Of a DNA stretch of 54,325 nt, positions 24,855 to 34,223 are shown piece by piece. A program made the position numbers and the translations under genes. Each line of letters opens with the position of its first letter. Within the stretch, counting starts at the first letter, position 1. The notes under the pieces are model-generated. The model saw only the letters and a program-made list of their open reading frames with translations, ran no database searches and was not told the origin of the DNA. The stretch lies in the NCBI GenBank assembly GCA_003506895.1, contig DNXO01000034.1:106535-160859 (forward strand), given 5' to 3'. The DNA is from Acetobacteraceae bacterium. GTDB taxonomy: Bacteria; Pseudomonadota; Alphaproteobacteria; Acetobacterales; Acetobacteraceae.

Positions 24855-26255
24855 GTGACCGATACCCCAGACAAACCCGCCAACATGCAATGGGGTGGAC
24901 GCTTCGCCGGCGGCCCTTCGGCGATCATGCAGGACATCAACGCCTCCATCGGGTTCGACCGCAAGCTGTGGCGGCAGGACATTCGCGGCTCCCGCGCCCA
25001 CGCGGCCATGCTGGCCACGATCGGCCTGCTGTCCGTCGAAGATGAGCATGCCATCGGCGCGGGTCTAGAGGGGATCGCCGCGGAAATCGAGGCCGGCACC
25101 TTCGCCTTCGACACCGCCCTTGAAGACATCCACATGAATATCGAGGCGCGGCTGACCGACCGGATCGGGGAGGCCGGCAAGCGCCTGCACACCGCCCGCA
25201 GCCGCAACGATCAGGTCGCGACCGATTTCCGGCTGTGGGTGCGCGACGCCATCGACGGTCTGAGCGCGCAGATCGGCGACGTGATGCTGGCTCTGGCGCA
25301 AAAGGGGGCGCACCACGCCGCCGACCCGATGCCCGGGTTCACCCATCTGCAAACCGCGCAGCCCGTGACGTTCGGCCACCACATGCTGGCGTATGTGGAG
25401 ATGCTGGACCGCGACCGCGGCCGCCTGACGGACTGCCGCCGCCGGTTGAATGCCTGTCCGCTGGGTTCCGCGGCGCTGGCCGGAACGTCGTTCCCGATCG
25501 ACCGGCACATGACCGCCACCGCGCTGGGCTTCGACCGCCCGACGGCGAACTCGCTGGATGCCGTTTCGGATCGCGACTTCGCGCTGGAGTTCCTGTCGGC
25601 CGCCGCGATCTCTGCGATGCACCTTTCCCGGTTGGCGGAGGAGATCGTGATCTGGTGCAGCGCCCCTTATCGCTTCATCCGTCTCAGCGACGCGTTCACC
25701 ACCGGCAGTTCGATCATGCCGCAGAAGCGCAATCCGGACGCGGCCGAACTGGTCCGGGCGAAGACCGGGCGGGTGACCGGCGCGCTGGTCGCGCTGCTGA
25801 CGGTGATGAAGGGCCTGCCGCTGGCCTACGCGAAGGACATGCAGGAAGACAAGGAACCTGTGTTTGATGCCGCCGAGGCGTGGGCGCTGTCGCTGGCCGC
25901 GACCGCCGGCATGGTGCGCGACATGGTGCCGAACACCGTGCGGATGCGCGACTTCGCCGGATCGGGCTTCGCCACCGCGACCGACCTCGCCGACTGGCTG
26001 GTCCGGGTCCTGCGGCTGCCGTTCCGCAGCGCCCACCACGTGACCGGCCGGTTGGTCGCGATGGCCGAAGGCCGCGGCGTCGATCTGGTGGATCTCTCGC
26101 TGGACGAGATGCGTTCGGTGGAACCCGGCATCACCGCCGACATCTTCTCGGTGCTGTCGGTCGAGGCCTCGGTCGCCTCGCGTACCAGCTACGGGGGCAC
26201 CTCGCCGAAAAATGTCTTGGAGCAGGCGGAACGCTGGCTGACGGTACTGTCATGA
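24855..26255 (+). CDS. argH: Argininosuccinate lyase
   Basis: 466 residues with GTG start 24855. The fumarase/ASL signature GSSIMPQKRNPDAAELVR is at about residues 283-300; MQWGGRFAGGPSAIMQDINASIGFD and HTARSRNDQVATDFRLW are classic ArgH segments. It splits argininosuccinate into arginine and fumarate, the last step of arginine synthesis. It overlaps the next gene (ATGA), so translation is coupled to the small lipoprotein. Confidence 0.98.
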   Translation: MTDTPDKPANMQWGGRFAGGPSAIMQDINASIGFDRKLWRQDIRGSRAHAAMLATIGLLSVEDEHAIGAGLEGIAAEIEAGTFAFDTALEDIHMNIEARLTDRIGEAGKRLHTARSRNDQVATDFRLWVRDAIDGLSAQIGDVMLALAQKGAHHAADPMPGFTHLQTAQPVTFGHHMLAYVEMLDRDRGRLTDCRRRLNACPLGSAALAGTSFPIDRHMTATALGFDRPTANSLDAVSDRDFALEFLSAAAISAMHLSRLAEEIVIWCSAPYRFIRLSDAFTTGSSIMPQKRNPDAAELVRAKTGRVTGALVALLTVMKGLPLAYAKDMQEDKEPVFDAAEAWALSLAATAGMVRDMVPNTVRMRDFAGSGFATATDLADWLVRVLRLPFRSAHHVTGRLVAMAEGRGVDLVDLSLDEMRSVEPGITADIFSVLSVEASVASRTSYGGTSPKNVLEQAERWLTVLS

Positions 26256-26377
26256 GAGTCGTCATCGCATTGGCAATTGCCCTGGGCGTACTGACAGCGT
26301 GCGGCAAGAAGGGCCCACCTGACCCGCCCGGGCCGCCGGACCAGATCACCTATCCGAAGAGCTATCCCACGCACTAG
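26252..26377 (+). CDS. LptM/YifL-like small lipoprotein, 41 aa
   Basis: Starts at ATG 26252 overlapping the argH stop. A short signal (MRVVIALAIALGVLTAC) with lipidated Cys17 is followed by GKKGPPDPPGPPDQ. The CGxKGP motif after the lipobox is typical of LptM, a small lipoprotein that helps LptD mature, and the gene commonly sits between argH and lysA. Here lysA is not next; an AsmA-like gene follows 10 bp later. Easily missed because of its size. Confidence 0.85.
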   Translation: MRVVIALAIALGVLTACGKKGPPDPPGPPDQITYPKSYPTH

Positions 26378-26387
26378 GCACGAACCA

Positions 26388-29300
26388 TTGGCCGCATGGC
26401 ACAAAGGCAGGTGGCTCCATCGTGCGGCGAACCATCCCGTCACGCGGTCGACCGGGTGGGCGATCCTGCACACATCGAAACTGGCCCGCCGGATCCTGCA
26501 TTTCGGCATCGGCATATTGATCGTAACGGCGGCGATCCTCGCCTACGGCGCTTGGCGTCTGTCACAGGGTCCACTCGACAGCCAGTGGCTGGTCGATCGT
26601 GTCACGACCGCGGCGATGGAGGATATGGCGCCTCTACGGGTGTCGTTCGGTTCCGTTGAACTGACATGGGACGGCTTCCGCCAAGGCGTGGACTATCCGC
26701 TCGATCTGCATATGTCCGGCCTGACCGTGGCCGGGGGGGGCGGGATAAAGCTGCTGACCGCCGATACCGCCCGCGTGCGGTTTTCCTTGACCGACCTGAT
26801 CCTGGGCCGCGCCGTTCCCCGCGCGATAGAAGTGGAACATGCCAGGATTTCCTTGACCCGGGACGCATCGGGCCAGTTGCGAACCGGCGGGACCGCGGAT
26901 GACGAAGTGACCGACCTGCGCCAACTTTTGCCGTCGGGCGGGACAGGACATGGGGGAATACCGCCCCAACTGCGACGGCTGCATTTCAGCGAGACCGAGG
27001 TCGCCCTCCGAGACGCCGAATCAGGGTTGGTTGTCCGTACCCCTGGCATGGAAATCGATATCGGCCGTCAGCCGAACGGCCATTTCGCGGGCCGGCTGCA
27101 GGGCCCCATCCTGATTGGCAACCAACAGACTTCCGTAACGACACGGGTGGATTTCGTTCCGGGTGGCAGCAGCGACACTTATCTTCACGTAACGCCATTC
27201 CGCCCCAATGTCCTGGGAACCGTATCCGAACTCACGTTCCTGCGGGGCATCGATGTGCCCGTTTCGCTTTCGGCCAACCTTGGCCTGGGGCCGGGTTTCG
27301 ACCTCGGGCACTTTCAGATCTCCGCCTTGATTGGCGAGGGTCGGATTCAACTTGGGAAAGGCGCGGTTCCGGTGGTCAGTGGCGAAATCGCCATGGACGG
27401 AAACGCCAGCAAAGCCACCATTTCCAAAGCCCACCTCGTGTTTGCCCAGGCGGCCGACGGGCTTCCCGAAACCGCCGATCTGTCCGGTTCGGTCGCGCAG
27501 GTGTCCGACCGCCTCAACGCATCGTTAAGCGTCGCCGCCGACCATATCGACGTCGCCGACCTGCCGAAACTCTGGCCAGACGGCATCGGTGGAAATGCAC
27601 GCCCTTGGATCGTCGCGCACATACTGGGCGGCATGGCTTCGCATGGGGCGGCCAGCTTTACGCTGGAGGCCGATAAAGACCTTCACGACGTCGCAGTGAC
27701 CAGGGCTACCGGCGACCTGACCGTGTCGGACGCATCGTTTACCTGGCTGGATAATATGCCGCCGGTCGAGCAAGCCGAAGCGCACCTGCATCTTGTTGAT
27801 CCGGACACGCTGGATATCGCCATGACAACGGCGCGGCAGCGGGTCGGCCCAAAGTTCGCCGATCTGACCGTCAGCGATGGTCGGATGCGAATTCTGGGTT
27901 TGTCGGTGAAGGACCAGATCACCCATATCCATGGCCAGGTCGAAGGTCCGGTACCCAGCGCGCTATCGCTTCTGAGTGAACCGCGCCTGCGGTTGTTATC
28001 GGTGCATCCGCTGGGTCTGAAGCTGGTGGCAGGCCAGGCCAACGCCAAGCTGGATCTTGATTTCCCGCTGGAAAACAAGCTGCGGGTCGACGACATCGCG
28101 ATCCAGTCGGTGGCGCATTTGACCCAGGTTCGGGTTCTGGACGTCGTCGCCGGCCAAGCGCTGGAGGATGGCACCGCGGACCTGGACATCGACAAGGACG
28201 GGCTGTCGATGAAGGGCCTTGGGACCATCGCCGGGGTGCGGCTAACGCTGGCTGGTACGATGGATTTCCGTGATGGCGCCCCGGATCAGGTGGTGCAGAA
28301 GATCACCGCCTCGGGCCAGGCTGACGCCGCGCAGCTTGATGCCGCGGGATTGCATGTCACCGATCTCGTTACCGGTCCGATCGCGCTGAATGTCTCGCTG
28401 ACCGACCGGCGGAATGGCGAGACCTCCATCGCGCTCGGTGGCGATCTTACCGGGGCGGCGCTGAATTTCGCGCCGCTGGCGTGGCGCAAGCCGGCCGGGG
28501 CGGCTGCAAATGCAACAGCCACCCTTCTGCTGTCGCATGGCCGCCTGAACAAGATCGATCGCATTGTACTGCGCGGCGATGGAGTAGCCCTTACAGGGAC
28601 AGCGGATTTCAAAGATGGTCATGCTCGGTCCTTATCGCTGGACGATCTCAGACTGGGCCGCACGCAGGGCCATGGGGTCATTCGTTTCGGCCCGGACGGC
28701 GGGCTGGGGATCGCACTGCAAGGAAGTCGTATCGATCTTGAACCAAAACTGACAGAGACGAATTCCGGCTCGCAAAATCCCGCGACAACACCGCCCTGGA
28801 CCCTGGAGGCGCGCTTCGAGAAGGCCTTGTTGGCCCACGATGAAACCGCGAGCGACCTGCTGGTGCGGGCGTCCGGTGCTGGCGAAAAGATCAAAACCAT
28901 TGATGCCGTCGGATCAAACGAAGGCAACGCCAGCTTTTCCATCAAGATCGACCCGCGCGGCAGCAAGCGCACCCTGGCTGTGCGGGCGGCCGATGCCGGC
29001 CGGTTCCTGCGGGGCATGGATTTGATTCGGACCATGTCCTCCGGCCGGCTGACGGTCGAGGGCACGTTCGACTCGGAGTCTGGATTCAGTCCACTGACGG
29101 CGAAGGCGTCGATGGACGATGCCGTCGTTCGGAACTCGCCCATTCTGGGAAAGTTACTGCAGGCGATTACCCTGTACGGCTTGGTGGACGCGCTACGCGG
29201 GCCTGGCATGCTGTTCCCCCGCATCGTGGTTCCGTTCCGCTATGACGGCAGGGATCTGACTATCAACGACGCGCTGGCGACCAATCCATCGCTGGGCCTG

Positions 29301-29573
29301 ACGGCCAGCGGGCGGATCGGGTTGGCGGGGCCGAATACGTCTCTGACTGGAACCATCGTGCCGGCGTATTTTTTCAATTCGATTCCGGGACAATTGCCGT
29401 TGATCGGCAAGCTGTTCAGCCCGGAAAAAGGCGGGGGATTATTCGCGGCCCGATTCAGCGTCGAGGGGGCGATTGCCGACCCCAACATCACGGTCAATCC
29501 GGTCAGCGCATTGACGCCGGGGTTTCTGCGCGGGATTTTCGGGATATTCGATAACAAGGAAACGAAGCCATGA
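26388..29573 (+). CDS. AsmA/YhdP-like protein, inner-membrane anchored (1061 aa)
   Basis: Starts at TTG 26388, the only usable codon before the membrane anchor (ILHFGIGILIVTAAILAYGAWRL, about residues 36-58). The remainder is a long periplasmic chain of beta-strand-rich repeats, with a C-terminal AsmA-like region (DDAVVRNSPILGKLLQAITLYGLVDALRGPGMLFPRIVVPF). Proteins of the YhdP/AsmA group form bridges that carry phospholipids from inner to outer membrane. DUF3971-type sequence fits the first part. It is translationally coupled to the SMP-30 gene (ATGA overlap), with which no functional link is evident. Confidence 0.85.
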   Translation: MAAWHKGRWLHRAANHPVTRSTGWAILHTSKLARRILHFGIGILIVTAAILAYGAWRLSQGPLDSQWLVDRVTTAAMEDMAPLRVSFGSVELTWDGFRQGVDYPLDLHMSGLTVAGGGGIKLLTADTARVRFSLTDLILGRAVPRAIEVEHARISLTRDASGQLRTGGTADDEVTDLRQLLPSGGTGHGGIPPQLRRLHFSETEVALRDAESGLVVRTPGMEIDIGRQPNGHFAGRLQGPILIGNQQTSVTTRVDFVPGGSSDTYLHVTPFRPNVLGTVSELTFLRGIDVPVSLSANLGLGPGFDLGHFQISALIGEGRIQLGKGAVPVVSGEIAMDGNASKATISKAHLVFAQAADGLPETADLSGSVAQVSDRLNASLSVAADHIDVADLPKLWPDGIGGNARPWIVAHILGGMASHGAASFTLEADKDLHDVAVTRATGDLTVSDASFTWLDNMPPVEQAEAHLHLVDPDTLDIAMTTARQRVGPKFADLTVSDGRMRILGLSVKDQITHIHGQVEGPVPSALSLLSEPRLRLLSVHPLGLKLVAGQANAKLDLDFPLENKLRVDDIAIQSVAHLTQVRVLDVVAGQALEDGTADLDIDKDGLSMKGLGTIAGVRLTLAGTMDFRDGAPDQVVQKITASGQADAAQLDAAGLHVTDLVTGPIALNVSLTDRRNGETSIALGGDLTGAALNFAPLAWRKPAGAAANATATLLLSHGRLNKIDRIVLRGDGVALTGTADFKDGHARSLSLDDLRLGRTQGHGVIRFGPDGGLGIALQGSRIDLEPKLTETNSGSQNPATTPPWTLEARFEKALLAHDETASDLLVRASGAGEKIKTIDAVGSNEGNASFSIKIDPRGSKRTLAVRAADAGRFLRGMDLIRTMSSGRLTVEGTFDSESGFSPLTAKASMDDAVVRNSPILGKLLQAITLYGLVDALRGPGMLFPRIVVPFRYDGRDLTINDALATNPSLGLTASGRIGLAGPNTSLTGTIVPAYFFNSIPGQLPLIGKLFSPEKGGGLFAARFSVEGAIADPNITVNPVSALTPGFLRGIFGIFDNKETKP

Positions 29574-30517
29574 ACCGCTGGGATTCGGCCTCACCAATCC
29601 GCTACCCTGATCCGGACGTGATCATCCTGGACCCGCGCTTCCACAAGATCGTGCTGGGCAACGCCGGTATCCAGCGGATCGCCACCGGGTTTGACTTCAC
29701 CGAGGGGCCGGTCTGGTTCGGCGACGGCCGTTATCTGCTGTTCAGCGACATTCCCAACGACAAGATCCTGCGGTGGGACGAAACCACTGGCGGGATCAGC
29801 GTGTTTCGCAGCCCGTCGCACTATGCGAACGGCAACACCCGCGACCGTCAGGGCCGTTTGATCACCTGCGAACATGATACCCAGCGGCTGACCCGCACCG
29901 AGTATGACGGCACCGTCGTTGTGCTGGCGGATCGGTGGGAGGGCAAGAAGCTAACCGGCCCGAACGACGTGGTGGTGAAATCCGACGGTACGATCTGGTT
30001 TTCGGACAACGGCGCTGGGACGCGGGGCAACTACCTGGGCCACAAGGCGCCGCAGGAGCATCCGTTCCGAGTTTACCGTTTCGACCCCGCCACCGCCAGC
30101 CTGACCATCGCGGTTGACGACATGGCTCGCCCGAACGGGTTGTGCTTCTCGCCGGATGAGTCACGGCTTTACGTGGTCGATACGCCCGGCGATCGGCCAA
30201 AAAGCACCTGGGTTTACGATATGGTGGACGACGGGACCCGAGCGGCGAACGGGCGCGTATTCTTCGATGGGGATGGGTGGGCGGATGGAATCCGCTGCGA
30301 TACCGATGGCAACGTGTGGTGCGGGTTCTCGGGTGGCCCCGGTCAGGACGGTGTCGCGGTGTTCGCGCCGGATGGGGTGCTGATCGGACGGATTTTGCTG
30401 CCGGAGCGCTGCGCGAATGTCTGCTTCGGCGGCAAGAAGCGGAACCGGCTGTTCATGGCGGCGAGCCAGTCGGTCTATGCGCTTTATGTGGAAACGCAGG
30501 GGGCGTTTGGGGGGTAG
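29570..30517 (+). CDS. SMP-30/gluconolactonase family hydrolase
   Basis: 315 residues, a six-bladed beta-propeller. Metal ligands expected are Glu45 in FTEGPVWF, Asn in TGPNDVVVKSDGTIWFSD, and Asn/Asp in RPNGLCFSPDESRLYVVDT. DGWADGIRCDTDGNVWCGFSGG matches the last blades. The family hydrolyses sugar lactones or related esters using a divalent cation. There is no signal peptide, so it is cytosolic. The gene ends 13 bp from the convergent LysE-type gene. Confidence 0.92.
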   Translation: MNRWDSASPIRYPDPDVIILDPRFHKIVLGNAGIQRIATGFDFTEGPVWFGDGRYLLFSDIPNDKILRWDETTGGISVFRSPSHYANGNTRDRQGRLITCEHDTQRLTRTEYDGTVVVLADRWEGKKLTGPNDVVVKSDGTIWFSDNGAGTRGNYLGHKAPQEHPFRVYRFDPATASLTIAVDDMARPNGLCFSPDESRLYVVDTPGDRPKSTWVYDMVDDGTRAANGRVFFDGDGWADGIRCDTDGNVWCGFSGGPGQDGVAVFAPDGVLIGRILLPERCANVCFGGKKRNRLFMAASQSVYALYVETQGAFGG

Positions 30518-30530
30518 CCTCGCGGAGGCG

Positions 30531-31166
30531 TCAAAGCCTGCGCCAAAGTCCTGGTCCCGCCGTGGTGAGGGCATGGACCCCGAACCCGATGAACAACACG
30601 CCTGACACCCGCGTCACCCATAAGGCGTGGCGCCGGTAGAACCGCCTGACCACCCCGGCGCCGATGACGGACACCAACACAACGTCAGCCGCGATGAACC
30701 CAACGCACGCCGCCCCGAGCAACGGTGCGAATGCGCTCCAGTCCAGGGCGCTGGCGTATCGGGCCAGCAGCGCGGTGAACATCGCCGCCGCGACCGGATA
30801 GGCCTTCGGGTTCGATAACCCGAAGGCCAAGCCGCGCAGCAATGGCTTCTTGGGCTCCGTGCTGACCGTCCCGTCGGCCTGCCGCCGAGCGGTGGCGGAT
30901 CGGACGCCCAGCCAGCAGAGGTAGGCCCCACAAGCCAATCCCAAGGCGTCGAAGAACAGCGTACCGATGGTCCTTGCACCAATGATCGCGGTCAGCGACA
31001 GCGACGCCCAAAGAACGTCGCCAACGAAATGGCCGCACAGGAACGCCGCCCCTGCCCGCCTACCCCGACTGGCGCCGATACCTAGCAGAGCCAGGAAGGC
31101 GGGGCCCGGCGCCAGGGTGTAGGCGGCGCCGGATAAAGCCGAGGCAAATAATAGCCAGAAGTTCAG
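30531..31166 (-). CDS. LysE/RhtB family exporter, probable CTG start
   Basis: Translation of the minus strand from CTG 31166 gives 211 residues, the normal LysE length, with about six membrane helices. The first 74 residues (LNFWLLFASALSGAAY, TLAPGPAFLALLGIG, FLCGHFVGDVLWASL) are typical of the family but have no ATG/GTG/TTG. An in-frame TAG lies immediately before the CTG. The CTG overlaps the preceding stop as CTGA, and AAGGG lies 8-9 nt upstream, so coupled initiation at CTG is likely. The first conventional codon (TTG 30944) would delete two helices. LysE proteins export amino acids or related metabolites. Last gene of a catabolic operon. Confidence 0.82.
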   Translation of the reverse strand: MNFWLLFASALSGAAYTLAPGPAFLALLGIGASRGRRAGAAFLCGHFVGDVLWASLSLTAIIGARTIGTLFFDALGLACGAYLCWLGVRSATARRQADGTVSTEPKKPLLRGLAFGLSNPKAYPVAAAMFTALLARYASALDWSAFAPLLGAACVGFIAADVVLVSVIGAGVVRRFYRRHALWVTRVSGVLFIGFGVHALTTAGPGLWRRL

Positions 31167-32050
31167 CTACCGAACCCTTGATCCCAAGGCTCCGGCAACA
31201 TCAGGTAGCCGTCCCCGCTTTTGACCAGATGGGCGAAACCGGGGAAATGCACATGCATCCCGGCGACGAGCTGTCGGTCCGTCGCCACCATGTCGAACGT
31301 GCGCTTGCGCGTCGCGGCGGCGGCGTGCGGGTCGGTGTCGAACGCCATCGTTACTTCGGGGCGAGGCACCTGAACCTCCGGCACATGGATGATATCGCCC
31401 CAGATCAGCAAGGACTTGCCGCCGGATTCAATCATGTAGCCGGAATGACCCGGCGTGTGGCCATGCAGCGGCACCGACCTGATTCCGGGGAATACCTCGG
31501 TCGCCTTGTCGAAGGTCCGCATCTGGTTGTGGTATGGGGCCATCTGCTCCCGCGCGGCGGCGAAGTACAGTTTCCTTGCGCGTTCGTCCGCTCGGCTCAT
31601 CGCGCCGTCGTCACCCCAATGCCTGGGTTCGTTCTCATGCACGATCAACTCGGCGTTCGGGAAGAACTTCTCGCCGGTCTTGGGATTCGCGAGGCCAGCG
31701 GAATGATCCGGGTGCATATGGGTCAGGATCACCGCCTCGATATCCGCGGGGTTCACACCGGCCGCCTTCAGGTTCTGTTGCAGCTTGCCCGCCGTCGGCA
31801 TCAGGTAGTCGCCCGACCCGGTCTCGATCAAAGCCAGACGACCTGCGGAATACACCAGGTAGCAGTTGACGGAGGTGCGGCGGCCTGGACGAAATTTGTC
31901 TGTCAGCATCTTCGTCGCATCGGCCGGGGCGATGTTCTGCATCACCTCGACCGTGCCATCCAGATAGCCGTCGGACAGCGCGGTGACGACGATGTCGCCG
32001 ATTTTCCGGTGATAGAAACCGGGGATTTGGGCACTCGGAACCAGAACCAT
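31163..32050 (-). CDS. MBL-fold metallohydrolase, methyl-parathion-hydrolase-like
   Basis: 295 residues. The dinuclear-zinc motif THMHPDH (His111, His113, Asp115, His116), GHTPGHSGYM and IWGDIIHVPEVQ give a complete metal site. The arrangement LHGHTPGHSGYMIESGGKSLLIWGD resembles lactonase/organophosphate hydrolase-type enzymes. There is no signal peptide. Within a catabolic operon it may hydrolyse a lactone or ester intermediate. Its stop overlaps the CTG start of the LysE gene. Confidence 0.9.
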   Translation of the reverse strand: MVLVPSAQIPGFYHRKIGDIVVTALSDGYLDGTVEVMQNIAPADATKMLTDKFRPGRRTSVNCYLVYSAGRLALIETGSGDYLMPTAGKLQQNLKAAGVNPADIEAVILTHMHPDHSAGLANPKTGEKFFPNAELIVHENEPRHWGDDGAMSRADERARKLYFAAAREQMAPYHNQMRTFDKATEVFPGIRSVPLHGHTPGHSGYMIESGGKSLLIWGDIIHVPEVQVPRPEVTMAFDTDPHAAAATRKRTFDMVATDRQLVAGMHVHFPGFAHLVKSGDGYLMLPEPWDQGFGS

Positions 32051-32065
32051 GAACGAAACTCCGTG

Positions 32066-32809
32066 TTATTGCGCGATATAGCCGCCGTCGATGACCAATT
32101 CCGTTCCGGTGACGAACGAGGCTTCGTCCGAGGCCAGGAACAGGACGCCATAGGCGACTTCGATAGGTTCACCGAGACGCCGCAGCGGGGTGGCTTCAAT
32201 CTTGGAGGCGCGGCCGGCCGCATTCGTTGCGTTCAGCATCGGCGGCATGTAGCCGGGATGGACGCTGTTCACGCGAATGCCCGACGGGCCGTATTTTGCC
32301 GCCGCCGCTTTTGTATAGATGCGGACGGCACCTTTGGATGCAGCATAGCCTGGGTGGCTGTCGGCACTGCCGACGAAGCCCATAATGGAGGAGATATTGA
32401 CGATCGATCCCCGTCCATTCGGGATCATCGCCGCGGCGGCCAGTTTGGTGCCCAGGAATACGCTGCTGGCATTGATGGCCATGATGGTCTGCCAGCCCTC
32501 CAGCCCGTCCACGTCGCCAACCGAGCTGCCGGAGATTCCGGCGTTGTTGACGAGGATATCAAGGCGGCCATAGGTCGCGATCGTTTCGGCGATCAACTTT
32601 TTCCAGTCGGCCTCCGAGGTTACATCCGTCTGGACGAAGCGGGCTCGGCCCTGGCTGGCGCCGATGTCGGCCGCGACGGCCTCGCCTTCCTTGATCAGGC
32701 GGTCGGCGATGACGACGGCCGCACCCTCTTTGGCGAACAGGCGGGCTTCTGCCTCGCCCATGCCGTGGGCACCGCCGGTGACGATGGCGACTTTGTCTTT
32801 CAGGCGCAT
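32066..32809 (-). CDS. SDR-family NAD(P)-dependent oxidoreductase
   Basis: 247 residues. Cofactor motif TGGAHGMG (11-18), NNAG (88-91) and catalytic Ser140/141, Tyr155, Lys159 (YAASKG). Asp36 in VVIADR suggests NAD preference. Close to cyclopentanol/3-alpha-hydroxysteroid-type SDRs in pattern. It oxidises an unknown alcohol, presumably after hydration by the enoyl-CoA hydratase-like enzyme of the same operon. Gaps to its neighbours are 16 bp or less. Confidence 0.92.
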   Translation of the reverse strand: MRLKDKVAIVTGGAHGMGEAEARLFAKEGAAVVIADRLIKEGEAVAADIGASQGRARFVQTDVTSEADWKKLIAETIATYGRLDILVNNAGISGSSVGDVDGLEGWQTIMAINASSVFLGTKLAAAAMIPNGRGSIVNISSIMGFVGSADSHPGYAASKGAVRIYTKAAAAKYGPSGIRVNSVHPGYMPPMLNATNAAGRASKIEATPLRRLGEPIEVAYGVLFLASDEASFVTGTELVIDGGYIAQ

Positions 32810-32825
32810 TTTTGTTTCCTCCGCT

Positions 32826-34196
32826 TCAGGTACCGCACAATCCCATGATGCCCCGCACGTCTGGCAGAGCCTGTAGCCGGCCGATGTCGGCGATCAACCT
32901 CGCAGCCTTGTCGGTGCCGAGCACGGGATCGACCAGGGCGGCGAATTTCGCCTCCAGGCGCTTGCCCTGCTGCGCCACGTCGGCGGCCGGGACGCCGGAG
33001 TCATGCTGCGCGTTGAACCGTGTGCCGTCCCTTAGCGACAGTCCGATCTCGGTGAAGGTGTTGGGAATTCCGGATTGGAAGTCGAACGAAACCTTATCGC
33101 GCAGGCCGATCAACACCGGATCGGCAGCGACCGCTTCCGAGTATGTGGACAGACGGCTTGTATCGACACCCGCCAGACCCATCGCCGTTGTCAGCCGCAA
33201 GGAGAATTTGGCTTCCAAGCCGGTCTTCGGAGCGGGGATGTTGCAGATCCTGTCGCAGGCTTCTTCAAGCCGGACGTCGATCTTCTCGACCTGATCCGGC
33301 GCGAATCCGTGCTGTTCGCGCAGCTTGCGGGCTGCCTCGATCGCGGCATGGGTCATATAGCAGGACGCGTGGTATTTGAAGAGATTGTTCGCCATCCACC
33401 AACCACCCGGGGGCGTATCGAACGCACGATCCGGGTTGAAATCGGGGCTGTGGGTGCGGGCGAATCCCTGGGCGCACTCGATCACGTCGGTGCGGCTGGT
33501 GAATCCCCTGGCGGCCAGCTTCGCGGCCATCAGGCCGTGATACGACGCCTTGCCAGCATGCAACGGCTTGCACATCGTTCCGAACATGGATTTAAGGCCG
33601 GCGGCCTGGGTGCCGGCAATACCCAGGGCGGTAACGAATTTCTCCGCGTCCAAGCCCATCAGATGGGCGCAGGAAGCGGCCGATCCGAAGCTGCCAATCG
33701 TTGCCGTGGAGTGGAATCCCAGCACATCGTAATGACCGGGGGAGATGGTCTTGCCGATGCGGCATTGCAGTTCATAGCCAGCGACGAACGCCGTCAGAAC
33801 TTCGGCGCCAGAGGAACCGCGTTCCTCGGCCAATGCCAGCAACGCGGGCAGAATGGCGACCGACGGATGGCCCGGCATGGCCAGATTCACGTCATCGAAA
33901 TCCAGCGCGTGCGCCGCCGCGCCGTTGATGATCGCCGCCGAGGCGACCGGCAACCGACCAGCATGGCCGGGGATGGAGGCGACTTCCTTGCCGCCCTGCT
34001 CTTGCATCTCGGCCAGCAGGATGGTCACCAGTTCGTCGGATGCGCCCGCGATGCCGCAGCCGATGGTGTCCAGGACGCATTGGCGCGCCCAGGTCTGGAT
34101 GGTGTCCGGAATGTCTTTCAGGCGCAGCGTGCGCGCCTGTTCCGCCAAGGCGCGAGTCAGTCCCGTGCCGGATTGGATGTCGCTGATCGCGTTCAT
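32826..34196 (-). CDS. MmgE/PrpD family protein
   Basis: 456 residues, the family norm. Diagnostic segments: INGAAAHALDFDDVNLAMPGHPSVAILPALLALAEE (about 90-130), GTMCKPLHAGKASYHGLMAAKLAARGFTS (about 206-235), and the C-terminal half with FKYHASCYMTHAAIEAA. Members include 2-methylcitrate dehydratase and cis-aconitate decarboxylase, so a dehydratase or decarboxylase acting on a branched tricarboxylate-like acid is likely. The set with CoA enzymes and SDR argues for a dedicated degradation route. Confidence 0.92.
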   Translation of the reverse strand: MNAISDIQSGTGLTRALAEQARTLRLKDIPDTIQTWARQCVLDTIGCGIAGASDELVTILLAEMQEQGGKEVASIPGHAGRLPVASAAIINGAAAHALDFDDVNLAMPGHPSVAILPALLALAEERGSSGAEVLTAFVAGYELQCRIGKTISPGHYDVLGFHSTATIGSFGSAASCAHLMGLDAEKFVTALGIAGTQAAGLKSMFGTMCKPLHAGKASYHGLMAAKLAARGFTSRTDVIECAQGFARTHSPDFNPDRAFDTPPGGWWMANNLFKYHASCYMTHAAIEAARKLREQHGFAPDQVEKIDVRLEEACDRICNIPAPKTGLEAKFSLRLTTAMGLAGVDTSRLSTYSEAVAADPVLIGLRDKVSFDFQSGIPNTFTEIGLSLRDGTRFNAQHDSGVPAADVAQQGKRLEAKFAALVDPVLGTDKAARLIADIGRLQALPDVRGIMGLCGT

Positions 34197-34223
34197 TGTT
34201 TCCTCCTGTCAGGCGGGTTGGGG

